Shown: positions 44,286-55,067, counted from the stretch's first letter. The stretch: DNA of 64,000 nt from Actinopolymorpha pittospori (GCF_014873875.1 NZ_JADBEM010000001.1:1612001-1676000), one strand, 5' to 3'. The notes: generated by a model not told the origin, from the letters alone. Made by a program: numbers and translations.

Positions 44286-44672
44286 ATGGAGGTACTCACC
44301 AGCCGGCTGATACTGCGACCGACCGACCTGATGCGCAGCCAGCACTTCTACCGGGACGTGCTCGGCCTGGCGATCTACCGGGAGTTCGGACCGCCGGACA
44401 GCCCAGGAATCGTGTTCTTTCTCGGCACAGCGCTACTGGAGGTGTCAGGCACATCGACGGCTCCTCCGCCGGCGAACCTCACGATCTGGCTCCAGGTTCG
44501 CGACGCGGCCGCCGAACACGCCCGCCTGGCCAAGGCCGAGGTCGACGTCGTGGCGCCTCCACGGCGAGAGCCCTGGGGCCTGATCGAAATGACGATCCAG
44601 GACCCAGACGGCACGCGGCTCATCCTCGTCCAAGTCCCCGACGACCATCCACTGCGCCGCGACCAGCGCTGA
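44286..44672 (+). CDS. VOC-family (glyoxalase/bleomycin-resistance-like) protein
   Basis: A 128-residue cytoplasmic protein with the paired beta-alpha-beta-beta-beta modules of the vicinal-oxygen-chelate fold: LILRPTDLMRSQHFYRDVLG, GIVFFLGTALLEVSG, LTIWLQVRDAAAEHARLAKA, WGLIEMTIQDPDGTRLILVQ. Metal-type ligands (E in LLEV, E in LIEM) are present. It starts at ATG 44286 soon after the methyltransferase fragment. The substrate is unknown. Confidence 0.9.
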   Translation: MEVLTSRLILRPTDLMRSQHFYRDVLGLAIYREFGPPDSPGIVFFLGTALLEVSGTSTAPPPANLTIWLQVRDAAAEHARLAKAEVDVVAPPRREPWGLIEMTIQDPDGTRLILVQVPDDHPLRRDQR

Positions 44673-44799
44673 CTCACCGCCATCCAAGCGAGACCGGCGT
44701 GACACGGGAGCAACCTGTTCAGTTGACTGCACCAACTCATGTTGCACGCCACGGCCGAGGGCTAGCTAGGTGAGATCGAGGGCATCGACCGAACATCGC

Positions 44800-44964
44800 C
44801 CTGCCGGGCGCCCGAACGTTCTTGGGCAGCCGATCCAAGGACAGGGCCTTCGCAACCGTGTTCCTCGAGATCCCCAACCGCCGAGCGATCGCGACCTGCG
44901 AGAGCCTCTCCGACCTGTACAGCCGACGGATCTCGGCCCGGTCCTCCAACGTGATGACACCCAA
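44800..44964 (-). pseudogene. IS21-type transposase, N-terminal scrap
   Basis: MGVITLEDRAEIRRLYRSER then LSQVAIARRLGISRNTVAKA is the N-terminal helix-turn-helix of an IstA-type transposase. The frame is foreign after LPKNVRAPGR. A different IstA remnant lies at 15.2 kb. Confidence 0.65.
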
Positions 44965-45230
44965 GGCGCCCTCGGGGTCTCAGCTTTCACCCACCGACAT
45001 TCAATCTTGGTGGTGGCCCTTCGGTACTCGCCTTGTCCGGCCGGCGGCGTGAGTATCGGGGGTGACCGGCGCCCGTTCGTCACCACTGGTTCACCGACCG
45101 AAGCTTGTGCTTCTTGCCTGTTGATCGTGGGGCGGGCGGGGCCTTCGCCGGGAGAGTGCGTGTCCTGTTGGGAACCCGGTGACTGCTGGCTCTTGGCGCT
45201 GGTCTGAGCTGGTCAGATCCCTGTTGGTGA

Positions 45231-46709
45231 ATGTCCGGTACGGCATCCTCCCGTGACGTCGGCGTCGTCGGTCGTCGGTCGTCGGTGACTCTTCAGACGA
45301 GCGGACGGAGCGGACCGTTGCAGGTGTGGTTGGGGATCGATATCGCCTGTCGGGCGGCGCATCAGGCGAGCCTGGCCGACGAGCGGGGTCAGTTCGTGTG
45401 GTCCGGGCGCAGGTTCCGCACCAGCGCGGAGGACCTGGAACGACTGTGGGCGATGCTGCCTGCCGGGACCGACCCGTCATCGGTGACGGTGATCATGGAA
45501 CCGACCCGCAACGCGTGGGTGCCGCTGGCCGCGTGGTTCCGCCGCCGCGGAGCCAGGGTGGTGATGGTGCCGCCGGAACAGTCCGCGGATCTGAGGGCCT
45601 ACTACAGCAAGCACACCAAGTCCGACCGGCTGGACTCCCGCCTTCTTGCCCGGGTGCCGCTGTTGCACCCCGAAGGTCTACAGACCGAACAGGGTCTGGG
45701 CCCGGGAGATCCGATGCGGCGGGCTGTCAAGCTGCGTTCCACACTGGTCAAGCGGCGCACCAGCACCATGGCCCGGCTGGACGCCCTGCTGGAGATCCTC
45801 GGCCCCGCCTGGGTCGGCGCCCTGTCCTCGGACATGTCCAAGACCGCTCTGCTGTTCCTGGCCAACTACGCCGACCCGCACCAGGTCAAGCGGCTAGGAC
45901 AAGCCCGGCTCGGCCGGTTCCTTCACCGCCACTCACGCGGCACCTGGGGCCAGGCCAAAGCCGAGCAACTGCTGGCCGCCGCAGCCGAGACTCTCGCCCT
46001 GTGGGAAGAGGACCTGGACTTCCCCGACCTGGCTGACGACATCGCGATCGAAGCGCGGCTCGCTCTTGCCCTGACCGCGGAGATCAAGGAACTCGACGAA
46101 CGCATCGCCGTCCTGCTCGCCCACGCCGACCCCACCGGCATCCTCCTCTCCGCGCCGGGCGTCGGCCCCATCCTGGGAGCACAGATCCTGGGCAGACTCG
46201 GCGACCCGAACCGGTTCGCCTCCCTGGCAGGCATCCGATCCTTCAGCGGCCTAATGCCCCACCTGGACTCCTCCGGACTCAGCGGACGTCACGGCGGCCC
46301 CACCAAAGCCGGTGACGCCTGCCTACGGGAGGCGCTGTTCATGGCCGCCGACCAGGCCCGCCGCAGCGACCCGTCCCTGGCAGCGAAGTACCACCGCCTG
46401 ATGACCCAGGCCGGCAAACACCACACCTCCGCGCTCTGCCACGTCGCGACCACGCTGCTCACCCGCATCGCCGCGTGTTGGCGCCGCAGCGAGCACTACA
46501 CACTGCGCGACACCGACGGACGCGCGCTCACCCTCAGCGACGCCCGCACCATCATCGCTGAGCGCTACACCATCTCCAACGAACTCCGCGCCGCCAGACG
46601 CACCACAACCACCACCCGCAAGGGAACGGGCCGACGAAGTAAGGAGTCGCAACGCGCTCCGTCGACCGGCCCGTCCACCACCCACGCTACGACCCCACGA
46701 ACCACTTGA
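45231..46709 (+). CDS. IS110-family transposase (DEDD recombinase)
   Basis: A 492-residue transposase. The N-terminal RuvC-like DEDD domain shows WLGIDIACRAAHQASLADER (D), VTVIMEPTRNAWVPLAAWF (E) and KSDRLDSRLLARVPLL (two D). The C-terminal Tnp domain shows LLSAPGVGPILGAQILGRLG, DPNRFASLAGIRSFSGLMP and the serine region GPTKAGDACLREALFMAAD. The first 30 residues may be extra (translation may begin near QVWLGID). IS110 elements lack inverted repeats and are guided by a bridge RNA from a non-coding end, so the 260 bases upstream deserve inspection. Confidence 0.93.
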   Translation: MSGTASSRDVGVVGRRSSVTLQTSGRSGPLQVWLGIDIACRAAHQASLADERGQFVWSGRRFRTSAEDLERLWAMLPAGTDPSSVTVIMEPTRNAWVPLAAWFRRRGARVVMVPPEQSADLRAYYSKHTKSDRLDSRLLARVPLLHPEGLQTEQGLGPGDPMRRAVKLRSTLVKRRTSTMARLDALLEILGPAWVGALSSDMSKTALLFLANYADPHQVKRLGQARLGRFLHRHSRGTWGQAKAEQLLAAAAETLALWEEDLDFPDLADDIAIEARLALALTAEIKELDERIAVLLAHADPTGILLSAPGVGPILGAQILGRLGDPNRFASLAGIRSFSGLMPHLDSSGLSGRHGGPTKAGDACLREALFMAADQARRSDPSLAAKYHRLMTQAGKHHTSALCHVATTLLTRIAACWRRSEHYTLRDTDGRALTLSDARTIIAERYTISNELRAARRTTTTTRKGTGRRSKESQRAPSTGPSTTHATTPRTT

Positions 46710-46788
46710 CATCCATTAGGAACTCAACGGCTCAGGTTTCACGCGTCGTCGACAACTCGACCCTCGGACCGCGGCGCAGCCGGCGTAG

Positions 46789-47519
<731 letters not shown>

Positions 47520-49328
47520 GTGGTCCCCTCACCCAGCTCGACGACAACAGAGCTGTCCCGGCGACGGATGCTCGAAGTCCTCGGTCTCGGCGCGGCCGGC
47601 GCGACGATTCTCGCCGGATGCGGCGACGACAGCCGACGCGGCGGCACCCGGGAAGCCGTCTTCTCCAGCGGCTGGCCCTACCAGGTGCCACCCAAGGGCC
47701 ACTTCAACGTGATGAGCGGGGTCAGCGACTCGCTCAACCCGGGGCTGTACTTCGACCTGATCTTCCTTCCCGGCGCCGTGTACTACTGGCACGACCGGAA
47801 ATGGCTGAACCTTCTCGGACAGGACTGGAGCTTCGACGAGCAGGCGAAGACGTTCAGCTACCGCATCAGGAAGGACGTCTCCTGGAGTGACGGCAAGCCG
47901 GTCACCAGCGACGACGTCCTGGCGACCTTTTGGTGCCGGCGGATCATGCGCCAGGTCGAGTGGAACTACATCGACAGCGTCGAGGCGACCGACGACCAGA
48001 CCGTGGTGTTCACCCTGTCCAACCCGTCGACGGTCGTCGAGCGCTACGTCGTACGCCAGCAGATCTTCAGCGCGGCCACCTACGGTGACTTCGCCGACCG
48101 CGCGCAGGAACTCTTCGCTTCCGGGAAGAACCTCGACAGTCCCGAAGGCAAGAAACTCAACGAAGACCTGCAGGCGTGGCGGCCCAAGGACCCCGCCAAG
48201 GAGGTCCGCACCAGCGGCCCGTTCACCTACGACTTCCAGACCATCACCAACGCGCAGATGACCCTGGTCAAGAACGCCAAGGGTTACCTCGCCGACCAGG
48301 TGAAGTTCGACAAGATCACCCTCTACAACGGCCGCGCACCCGAGATCGCACCACTGGTTCTCGCCGGCAAGATCGACTACGCCACGCACGGCTTCCCAGA
48401 CGCGTCGGCACGGGAGTTCGTCAAGAAAAGGATCCGGATCGCCCGGCCACCGATCTACTCCGGACCGGCCATCTTCTTCAATCTCGGCAAGCTCCGCGAG
48501 TTCTCCGACGTCCGCGCACGCCGTGCGATCGCGCACGCCATCAACCGCAAGGAGAACGGCACCGTCTCCCTGGGCGAGTCCGGAGTCGGCGTGCGGTACA
48601 TGGCCGGATTCTCCGACGTCCAGGTGCCGGACTGGCTGAACGAGCAGGAGCTCGCCCACCTCAACCGCTACGAGTACGACCAGCAGAAGGCGGCCGGCCT
48701 GCTCACCCAGGCCGGCTGGACCAAGCGTGGCGACGCCTGGCACACACCTGACGGCAAGCCCGCCGCCTACGAGCTGACCTTTCCCGAGTACGCCGACTGG
48801 TCCTCGGCCGGGCAGAACGCCGCCCGGCAACTCTCGGCGTTCGGAATCAAGGTGACCGGCACCGTCGTCGTCGCCACCCAGCAACCCATCGACGTCGACA
48901 AGGGCCGCTTCGAACTCGCCATCCAGGCATGGGGAGCCGGCGAACCGCACCCCCACTTCTCCTTCGCCGCCGACCTGTTCACCCACAACATTCCGATCGC
49001 CGCCAACCAGGGCGGCAAGGGCATGGACTTTCCACTGGAGCAGGACACCGAGGCGTTCGGAAGGATCGACCTGGCGAAGACCGTCAATGCCGCCGGACAG
49101 GGGCTCGACGAAGCCGCCCAGAAGAGTAACGTCGCCCGCGCGGCTATCGCCTTCAACGAACTCCTCCCGATCGTGCCGCTGTGGGAGCGTTACGGCAACA
49201 ACCCGGTCCTCGACGAACGGGTAACCGGATGGCCGAAGCAGGACGATCCGATCCTGCTGAACTCGCCGTACAGCGACAACTTCGTGACGATGCTGATGCT
49301 GCGGGGAACCCTTCGCCCGAAGGTGTAG
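47520..49328 (+). CDS. Family-5 ABC transporter solute-binding lipoprotein
   Basis: About 602 residues from GTG 47520, placed 6 bases after AAAGGGAGA. The frame is open to 47433, but this start gives a proper export signal: SRRRMLEVLGLGAAG then TILAGC, a Tat-like lipobox. The mature part is an SBP_bac_5 (peptide/nickel/oligosaccharide) protein: QDWSFDEQAKTFSYRIRKDV, SWSDGKPVTSDDVLATF, VRARRAIAHAINRKENG, FELAIQAWGAGEPHPHFSFA. No permease or ATPase genes follow. It precedes a sulfatase by 54 bases, suggesting uptake of a sulfated compound or its product. Confidence 0.9.
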   Translation: MVPSPSSTTTELSRRRMLEVLGLGAAGATILAGCGDDSRRGGTREAVFSSGWPYQVPPKGHFNVMSGVSDSLNPGLYFDLIFLPGAVYYWHDRKWLNLLGQDWSFDEQAKTFSYRIRKDVSWSDGKPVTSDDVLATFWCRRIMRQVEWNYIDSVEATDDQTVVFTLSNPSTVVERYVVRQQIFSAATYGDFADRAQELFASGKNLDSPEGKKLNEDLQAWRPKDPAKEVRTSGPFTYDFQTITNAQMTLVKNAKGYLADQVKFDKITLYNGRAPEIAPLVLAGKIDYATHGFPDASAREFVKKRIRIARPPIYSGPAIFFNLGKLREFSDVRARRAIAHAINRKENGTVSLGESGVGVRYMAGFSDVQVPDWLNEQELAHLNRYEYDQQKAAGLLTQAGWTKRGDAWHTPDGKPAAYELTFPEYADWSSAGQNAARQLSAFGIKVTGTVVVATQQPIDVDKGRFELAIQAWGAGEPHPHFSFAADLFTHNIPIAANQGGKGMDFPLEQDTEAFGRIDLAKTVNAAGQGLDEAAQKSNVARAAIAFNELLPIVPLWERYGNNPVLDERVTGWPKQDDPILLNSPYSDNFVTMLMLRGTLRPKV

Positions 49329-49382
49329 CCGCAGCGCGGTACCTGTGGTTGACCCCGGTACGACGAGTGGAGGAATCCCGCG

Positions 49383-50837
49383 GTGACGAGACCGGCCCCG
49401 AACATCCTGCTCATCACGACAGACCAGCAACGCTTCGACACCATCGGGCCGCACGCCCCGGACCTCCTGCGCACACCACATCTGGACCACCTGGCCCACG
49501 AGGGTGTCCGGTTCGACGCCGCCTACGCGCAGACCCCGATCTGTGTGCCGTCGCGAGTGTGCATGATGACCGGCCGGAGCCCCTTCGAACACGGGATGAT
49601 TCGCAACGGCTCGAGCACCTCCGTGATGGGCCGCACCGAGACCCTGCCGGCGCTGCTGGGCGACCAGGGCTACACGACCGCGGCCATCGGCAAGATGCAC
49701 TTCACACCACCACGGGCGCGGCACGGGTTCGACGAGATGACCCTGCCCGACGACTACTACCGCTGGCTGCGCGAGTCCGGCATCCCCGAGCGACCCATGC
49801 GCACCGGCCTGGGCCAGAACGAGCTCTACCCAGGAGCCGCGACCGTTCCGGCGCCGTTGACCCTGACGTCCTGGATCGCGGAGGAGTCCATGCGCTTCAT
49901 CCGCGAACGCCGGGACCCAACGACGCCGTTCTTCCTGTGGACATCGTTCAGCAAACCGCATCCTCCCCTGGACCCACCCGAGCCCTACGCGTCGATGTAC
50001 CTCAACGCCCCGATCCCCGAACCACGCTACGGCGACTGGAGCACCGACGAGCGCTGCCCGGAAGCCCTGCTACGCCAACGGCAGAAGCACAGCTTCGACC
50101 TCATCAGCCCTGAGGTCATCCGCGCCGCTCGGGCGGCCTACTACGGGCTTGTCACCCACATCGACTACGTGCTCGGCAGCATCTTCGCCGCCCTGCAGGA
50201 CATGGACCTCTTCAACGACACCCTGATCCTGTTCACCTCCGACCACGGCGAATTCCTCGGCGACCATCACGCCGGCAACAAAGTGATGTGGCACGACGTC
50301 TCCGCCCGCGTCCCGTTCCTGCTCCGCCCTCCGAAGAGCTGGCGCACCGGCTGGCACGGAACCACCAGCGACGCCCTGGTCACCCACGCCGACATCCTGC
50401 CGACACTGCTAGCCGCCGCGGCCGGCACACCGCCAGACGGCGGCGAAGGCCTGAACCTGCTCGACGTCCTGTCGGATCAAGCCACGCCTCGACCCTTCCT
50501 CTGCGGGACCGCCGGCGAAGGCCCGGGGGACGACGTGCCGCAGTACTTCGCGATCACCGACGGGCGATGGAAGTACATCTGGTACCCCGAAGGTCCCTCC
50601 GAACAGCTCTTCGACCTGGCCGAAGACCCGCACGAACTCACCGACCTCAGCCAGAAGTGCGACGTCGCCCCGCACCGCGAGCGGCTGACCGCCTACCTAC
50701 GCGAGCACACCCCGAACGCGGTGTCCGAGCAGGGACTCGTCCGTATCCCGCCACGCGATGACAGCGTCGCCGACCGCCGGGCGTCGAGCTGGCCCGGCTA
50801 CCACACCGAGTGGTCGGTACCCGACGTACGGCACTGA
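49383..50837 (+). CDS. Sulfatase (formylglycine-dependent aryl/choline-sulfatase type)
   Basis: A 484-residue enzyme of the alkaline-phosphatase superfamily, without signal peptide. C54 in CVPSR is the cysteine converted to formylglycine. NILLITTDQQRFD gives the first metal Asp pair, AAIGKMHF and SFSKPHPPLDPP the substrate-side residues, and LFTSDHGEFLGDHHAGNKVM the second metal site. GTG start behind GGAGGAAT. Co-oriented with and 54 bases after the binding-protein gene, so probably co-transcribed. It would release sulfate from an imported ester. Confidence 0.93.
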   Translation: MTRPAPNILLITTDQQRFDTIGPHAPDLLRTPHLDHLAHEGVRFDAAYAQTPICVPSRVCMMTGRSPFEHGMIRNGSSTSVMGRTETLPALLGDQGYTTAAIGKMHFTPPRARHGFDEMTLPDDYYRWLRESGIPERPMRTGLGQNELYPGAATVPAPLTLTSWIAEESMRFIRERRDPTTPFFLWTSFSKPHPPLDPPEPYASMYLNAPIPEPRYGDWSTDERCPEALLRQRQKHSFDLISPEVIRAARAAYYGLVTHIDYVLGSIFAALQDMDLFNDTLILFTSDHGEFLGDHHAGNKVMWHDVSARVPFLLRPPKSWRTGWHGTTSDALVTHADILPTLLAAAAGTPPDGGEGLNLLDVLSDQATPRPFLCGTAGEGPGDDVPQYFAITDGRWKYIWYPEGPSEQLFDLAEDPHELTDLSQKCDVAPHRERLTAYLREHTPNAVSEQGLVRIPPRDDSVADRRASSWPGYHTEWSVPDVRH

Positions 50838-51275
50838 GACCGAAGGGAGTTCGGCGGCCCTCGAAGAAGCATTGAATCTGGCTGCCGACGAGAAGCCCCC
50901 TCAAATGGTGCTCGAACACCATCTTGAGCTACTTCGGGTCTGGGGAGGTCGTGCACGTCGACGAGCGACGTTATAGCTCTGTTGAACTGCGATCCCGACA
51001 CGCTGACCCACGCTGAGGTTAGGCATCCTCTGCCTGCCACCGGACCGGCCGCTGCACCGGCCCGTGACCCGCAACCTGCGCCGAGAGGGATCGGGACTCT
51101 CCGCGTCTCACGCTCGCCACGGTGCGAGTGGAAGCTTGGAAGCTGCGAAAGGACGGACAAGGTCGGGCACTTCAAGATCCAGGCGGAAGCGCGGAAGGAT
51201 GGCCGGGCTCAGGCCGCGGGCGCTGCAGCCGAGCCAGCTGGTCATCCATGACCACCAGGGCAAGATCGAGGACGA
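50838..51275. other. Gap without a recognised gene
   Basis: Lies between the convergent sulfatase and NACHT genes. Composition shifts toward A/T after about 51250. No hairpin as clear as elsewhere was noticed. Confidence 0.4.
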
Positions 51276-54200
51276 TTATGCCTCGAACCAGCTCTCCGAA
51301 TCCGCGATACTCGCCACTGACCGAACCTTCTTGGAACGATCGCTAATCACTCGTTCTCCCATATCAAGTAGACGCGATGGAAGATCCCATGGCCGCTCCA
51401 TCCTCTTAATCCACCAGGACAACGGTATGGAGGAACGTACACGTACTCCTCCATACTGTTCCCACACGCTGCTAGCCTCTTGGCCGGCCAGGTTATACAG
51501 CTGCTCTAGCACGGCAACGTCCTCCTCAGATCGGATGGACGACTGCAACAAGGAAAGAAGAACTGTCGGGAAGCATCGATTAGCAAGCCAGGGATATTTC
51601 TCTACATTGGGAAGCAACCCCTCTCGTACCACTTGGGAAGTGTCACTGGCACCGCGCACGTCGACCAATATGTAGAGCGTAGCTGGATGAAGGCTGCCCA
51701 CCATGTCCGCCGGAACCCGGACCGAACGCCGATGTTGTGGCTGGTCAACAACAAGACCGATATTCGACAGTGAGGAAGCGAATGCTGCCTGCTGGACATC
51801 AGAAAGATCGCGGATGACAGCATCAATCTCTCTGAGCAGCATTTCGATGACCGAACTGTCTGCCCAGACGAGTAGCGTCATTACCCAGAAGGCTCGCTCG
51901 AGGTAATCACCCGCGTCCGAAAGTTGCAGCTTCCACCATTCCAACCGCCTTGCGCGTCTGCGGGCATTTCTGACCCTAGCGGGAAGCGGATATTCGGTGG
52001 AGAACAACGAACCAGCTCCTGCGCCACGCTCCTTCGGATCGAGTATTGCCGCGGAAAGAACCGCTAGCTGGTAAGCCACCCAGGTACGGCCAAAGGCGCT
52101 ATCCAGTTCGTTGATCGCTTTGATCCAGGGTTGCAATGACTCACGGACCTCGCCAGTACGGATTTTGTCAAGCGCCTCATGGACCTCATGAACAGACTCA
52201 AGAACCTCTGAATGACGCGGAGTCCCTGAACAGGCCGGTTCAACTGGCGGGACACCACCAGCACGAGAGACAGAGAATCTCCACAGGACCGTGGAGGACG
52301 CTTGCGCGAGTCCATTGATACACCCAGGTTCACCGTATCCGTAATATATCTTTCCACTACTTAAACCTAATACGCTACCGACAACCTCGGCGCGCAACTT
52401 CTCTGGCAACCGATCTACCGCCGTAGGTGCAGACCCAACGAAAATGCTTCGCGCATAATCCCGATATGCAGCTGGTATCTCATGGTCAATTATTCTCTCT
52501 ATTAAGTCGACACTCAGAACGTCCAATACGCGTAGCCACTTTCCCACTTCCAGCCAGTCTGGACGTTGTTCCTCTGATCGGTTGAGAAACTCTTCGACCC
52601 ATAGCTGGGCACGCTCATTCGTGTCTGAGTGGTTTGCCATCAACTCGGCGAGGCCGCGAGCCCGACTATTGGCGCGTTCACCTCGCAGTCGACGCCAAAC
52701 AATTGAGGCCAACCTCCTCCCACCAGCCGTCTCGTGTAGAGCGCTGCCCTCCCCGACGACGCCTCCAGGCACAGCCGCGAAGCGCAGGCCGAGGTCGTCG
52801 AACACTGCATCTACCACTGCGTTCGTCGACCGCACTGACTGCGTGAACACCCAATCCTGAAGAAGTTGCACCGAAAGCGCTCTTGGGTATCGTGAATAAC
52901 GCAGGTCAGGGTCGTCGAGCAGTTCTATTAGGCAATCGGCTAGTGCCGGGAGTTCGCCCTTGCTGAAGCATCCGCCCAGGAACCGAGCAACATTCATCCA
53001 GTATGGACTACGTGCAACCGCTAGAAACCGGTCCGGGAGTGTGCCATCCCTTTCGCGCCCGGTCGGTGAATAAGGCGCAGTCTCATATAGATAGCGGGCA
53101 GCGAAATACTCCCGAATGGGTTGAACCTCGAACTCGTAGGTTCCTTGGATATTCGATGTCAGAGCGAAGAAACGCTCCACCACCCCCATCCGCAGGTTAG
53201 CCACTATGTCGAGCGGTTGACCTTCCGACTTCAAATACGTTGTGAGTAGCTCCTCCAACTCCGCTGCATTAATACGGCCGGACGCGCGGTCATTCTCCGC
53301 CATCGAGTGGAGGGTGAAGGCTAGATATCTATGAATGTCTACGATTAGCGGCCGCTGTTGGCGAACGATCGGGCTCTTTTCCGCTTCCCGATTTAGAAAA
53401 ACATCCATGTACGTGTCGTACAACTCGGTCCGCTTGTCCGGCAGGCTAGAGCCACGATGTTGGATGAGGTCAAGAAGTATGGAGAGCTGCATAGTATTCT
53501 TCGCCAAGTCCGCCATATGTGGTGCGTCCATCTTTGAAGACAGCACACTTCTAAGCTCTCTGATATCCCGATCATTTACTTTCATCGCCCGAGCCCATTT
53601 GTCCGTATAATCTAGGGCCAATTCGGGGCTGATTGGGGCGAGCTTCAGATACGTGAACCTCTCTTGAGGGAAAGTCGGAGAATTGGCGATCGCCGTCGGT
53701 CGACTTGTTATGACAACTCGAAGGTCCTGCGCGGATGATTCCAGCCTATTAATCCCCGACGAAACCTGCTCTACGACAAGTCTGCGATCTTCGAGATCGG
53801 CAACTTCGTCCAGCGCGTCTAGGAGAAGTACAACCGGTGTCGAGCGCACCGTGCTGTGCAGGTCCCCCACATCAAATTGGATCCCTCCAGAGAGCGTTCT
53901 GATCTGACCTGCTAGGGCTGTTTCGAACGTCGGCTGCTCGCCATGCTCCGTCCTTCGGCTTGGCTCCCAGGGGTTATATCCATTCAGCCATACCGCAAGG
54001 TCTCGAAGTTCGAGCTTTAACGGCAACACAAGCGGACTGTGCCAATTGTGCGAGGGGTCGCTGGTATCTAGCTCGCCCAATAACCGCATCCTTTGGAGCT
54101 CTGCGAGATACTGAACTAACGTCGACTTGCCTTGCCCTGGAGCACCCTCGAGCACAATACGTCGCACGTTCGACGAGAAGTGGTCGTCCAACAGCAAGTC

Positions 54201-55067
54201 AGCGCCGCCGATCGCCGCCGGTTGCCACCGCCCTCGCGAAAGCATCACCACTTCGCCAGTCTCATTCGACATCAGCATGCGCAACTGAGAGAATTGGCCG
54301 ATGGAGCTAGATTCGTCGTGCCGACTATGAAGAACATCAATAAATACCGAGAGGGCTTTATTCTCTTTGTCCCTAACCGGCCGCAAGGTTGCAGGAACGT
54401 CGATAAATAAATCGGCAAGCGGTGTTGGAGAGAGTGCAGCCTGCTTAAACCGTACGGTGTTCTCCTGTGAATGCTGGTGAGTGACGTAGGCCTTAAGGGC
54501 ATCGGACCGACGCTCGTTTCGGCCATCACTAGTAGAGCGCTCCCACAGGAGGCGCACAACATCTGGGCCATTCAAGAGATCGGGATATCTCAGTTTGAGG
54601 TCCCAGGCCGAATCTACCCGGCGGTCTAAGTCGTCCGCCCACCAGCACTGGGCCGGTAATGGCAAGCTGTCGGCGAGAAACCGGTCAACCCGATCTATAC
54701 TTCCAACATCGAGATGCGAACTACCGGATATATTAGTAATCAGAAGGTAGTTCGACATAACTCCGCGAAGAGCGAGCTTATTGACTTTTTCGAGTTCGCC
54801 CTTTACGGCATCGATTACCCACTCGGCATAGTCGCGGATCTTTTCAGGTGTTCGCGCCAACTTTACCTGAAATACAATTCCTTCCCTATTTGGTCCGGCA
54901 GGCAATAGCGCGTCTCGGCCACCGTCGGGCATATTTATGGGAAAGCACTGCACGCCAGGGAACTCGCGTACAAGGAGCGCTTGGCAAAGCATCTGGAACT
55001 TGCCTTCGTGAAGTTGCTCGTAGCGATAGGTCCCCACCGGTGCAGTCCCCTCACTGTCGGCGCTCAT
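51276..55067 (-). CDS. PD-(D/E)xK nuclease-NACHT NTPase (NLR-like defence protein)
   Basis: A 1263-residue protein. Residues 15-170 are a restriction-endonuclease-like domain with DGGRD (D52) and FQVK (Q67, K69), the Mrr-type D...QxK site. Residues about 300-600 are a NACHT ATPase: Walker A LEGAPGQGKST (K314), Walker B VVLLLDALDE (414-421 region), sensor LRVVITSRPTA, and downstream FEVQPIREYFAARYL typical of NACHT winged-helix ends. The remaining 600 residues are helical and unassigned, the place where sensors lie in Avs/bNACHT proteins. The gene is visibly A/T-richer than its neighbours and preceded by an A/T-rich promoter region (ATAAATATGACAGAGG), signs of transfer. Likely an anti-phage protein that cuts DNA after sensing. 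This is inferred from architecture. Confidence 0.85.
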   Translation of the reverse strand: MSADSEGTAPVGTYRYEQLHEGKFQMLCQALLVREFPGVQCFPINMPDGGRDALLPAGPNREGIVFQVKLARTPEKIRDYAEWVIDAVKGELEKVNKLALRGVMSNYLLITNISGSSHLDVGSIDRVDRFLADSLPLPAQCWWADDLDRRVDSAWDLKLRYPDLLNGPDVVRLLWERSTSDGRNERRSDALKAYVTHQHSQENTVRFKQAALSPTPLADLFIDVPATLRPVRDKENKALSVFIDVLHSRHDESSSIGQFSQLRMLMSNETGEVVMLSRGRWQPAAIGGADLLLDDHFSSNVRRIVLEGAPGQGKSTLVQYLAELQRMRLLGELDTSDPSHNWHSPLVLPLKLELRDLAVWLNGYNPWEPSRRTEHGEQPTFETALAGQIRTLSGGIQFDVGDLHSTVRSTPVVLLLDALDEVADLEDRRLVVEQVSSGINRLESSAQDLRVVITSRPTAIANSPTFPQERFTYLKLAPISPELALDYTDKWARAMKVNDRDIRELRSVLSSKMDAPHMADLAKNTMQLSILLDLIQHRGSSLPDKRTELYDTYMDVFLNREAEKSPIVRQQRPLIVDIHRYLAFTLHSMAENDRASGRINAAELEELLTTYLKSEGQPLDIVANLRMGVVERFFALTSNIQGTYEFEVQPIREYFAARYLYETAPYSPTGRERDGTLPDRFLAVARSPYWMNVARFLGGCFSKGELPALADCLIELLDDPDLRYSRYPRALSVQLLQDWVFTQSVRSTNAVVDAVFDDLGLRFAAVPGGVVGEGSALHETAGGRRLASIVWRRLRGERANSRARGLAELMANHSDTNERAQLWVEEFLNRSEEQRPDWLEVGKWLRVLDVLSVDLIERIIDHEIPAAYRDYARSIFVGSAPTAVDRLPEKLRAEVVGSVLGLSSGKIYYGYGEPGCINGLAQASSTVLWRFSVSRAGGVPPVEPACSGTPRHSEVLESVHEVHEALDKIRTGEVRESLQPWIKAINELDSAFGRTWVAYQLAVLSAAILDPKERGAGAGSLFSTEYPLPARVRNARRRARRLEWWKLQLSDAGDYLERAFWVMTLLVWADSSVIEMLLREIDAVIRDLSDVQQAAFASSLSNIGLVVDQPQHRRSVRVPADMVGSLHPATLYILVDVRGASDTSQVVREGLLPNVEKYPWLANRCFPTVLLSLLQSSIRSEEDVAVLEQLYNLAGQEASSVWEQYGGVRVRSSIPLSWWIKRMERPWDLPSRLLDMGERVISDRSKKVRSVASIADSESWFEA

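Noticed and set aside
47529..49961. An 810-codon open frame antisense to the binding-protein and sulfatase genes
   Set aside because: Its composition mirrors the wobble pattern of the plus-strand genes, which have clear domains, export signal and ribosome sites. The antisense product shows no recognisable domain.
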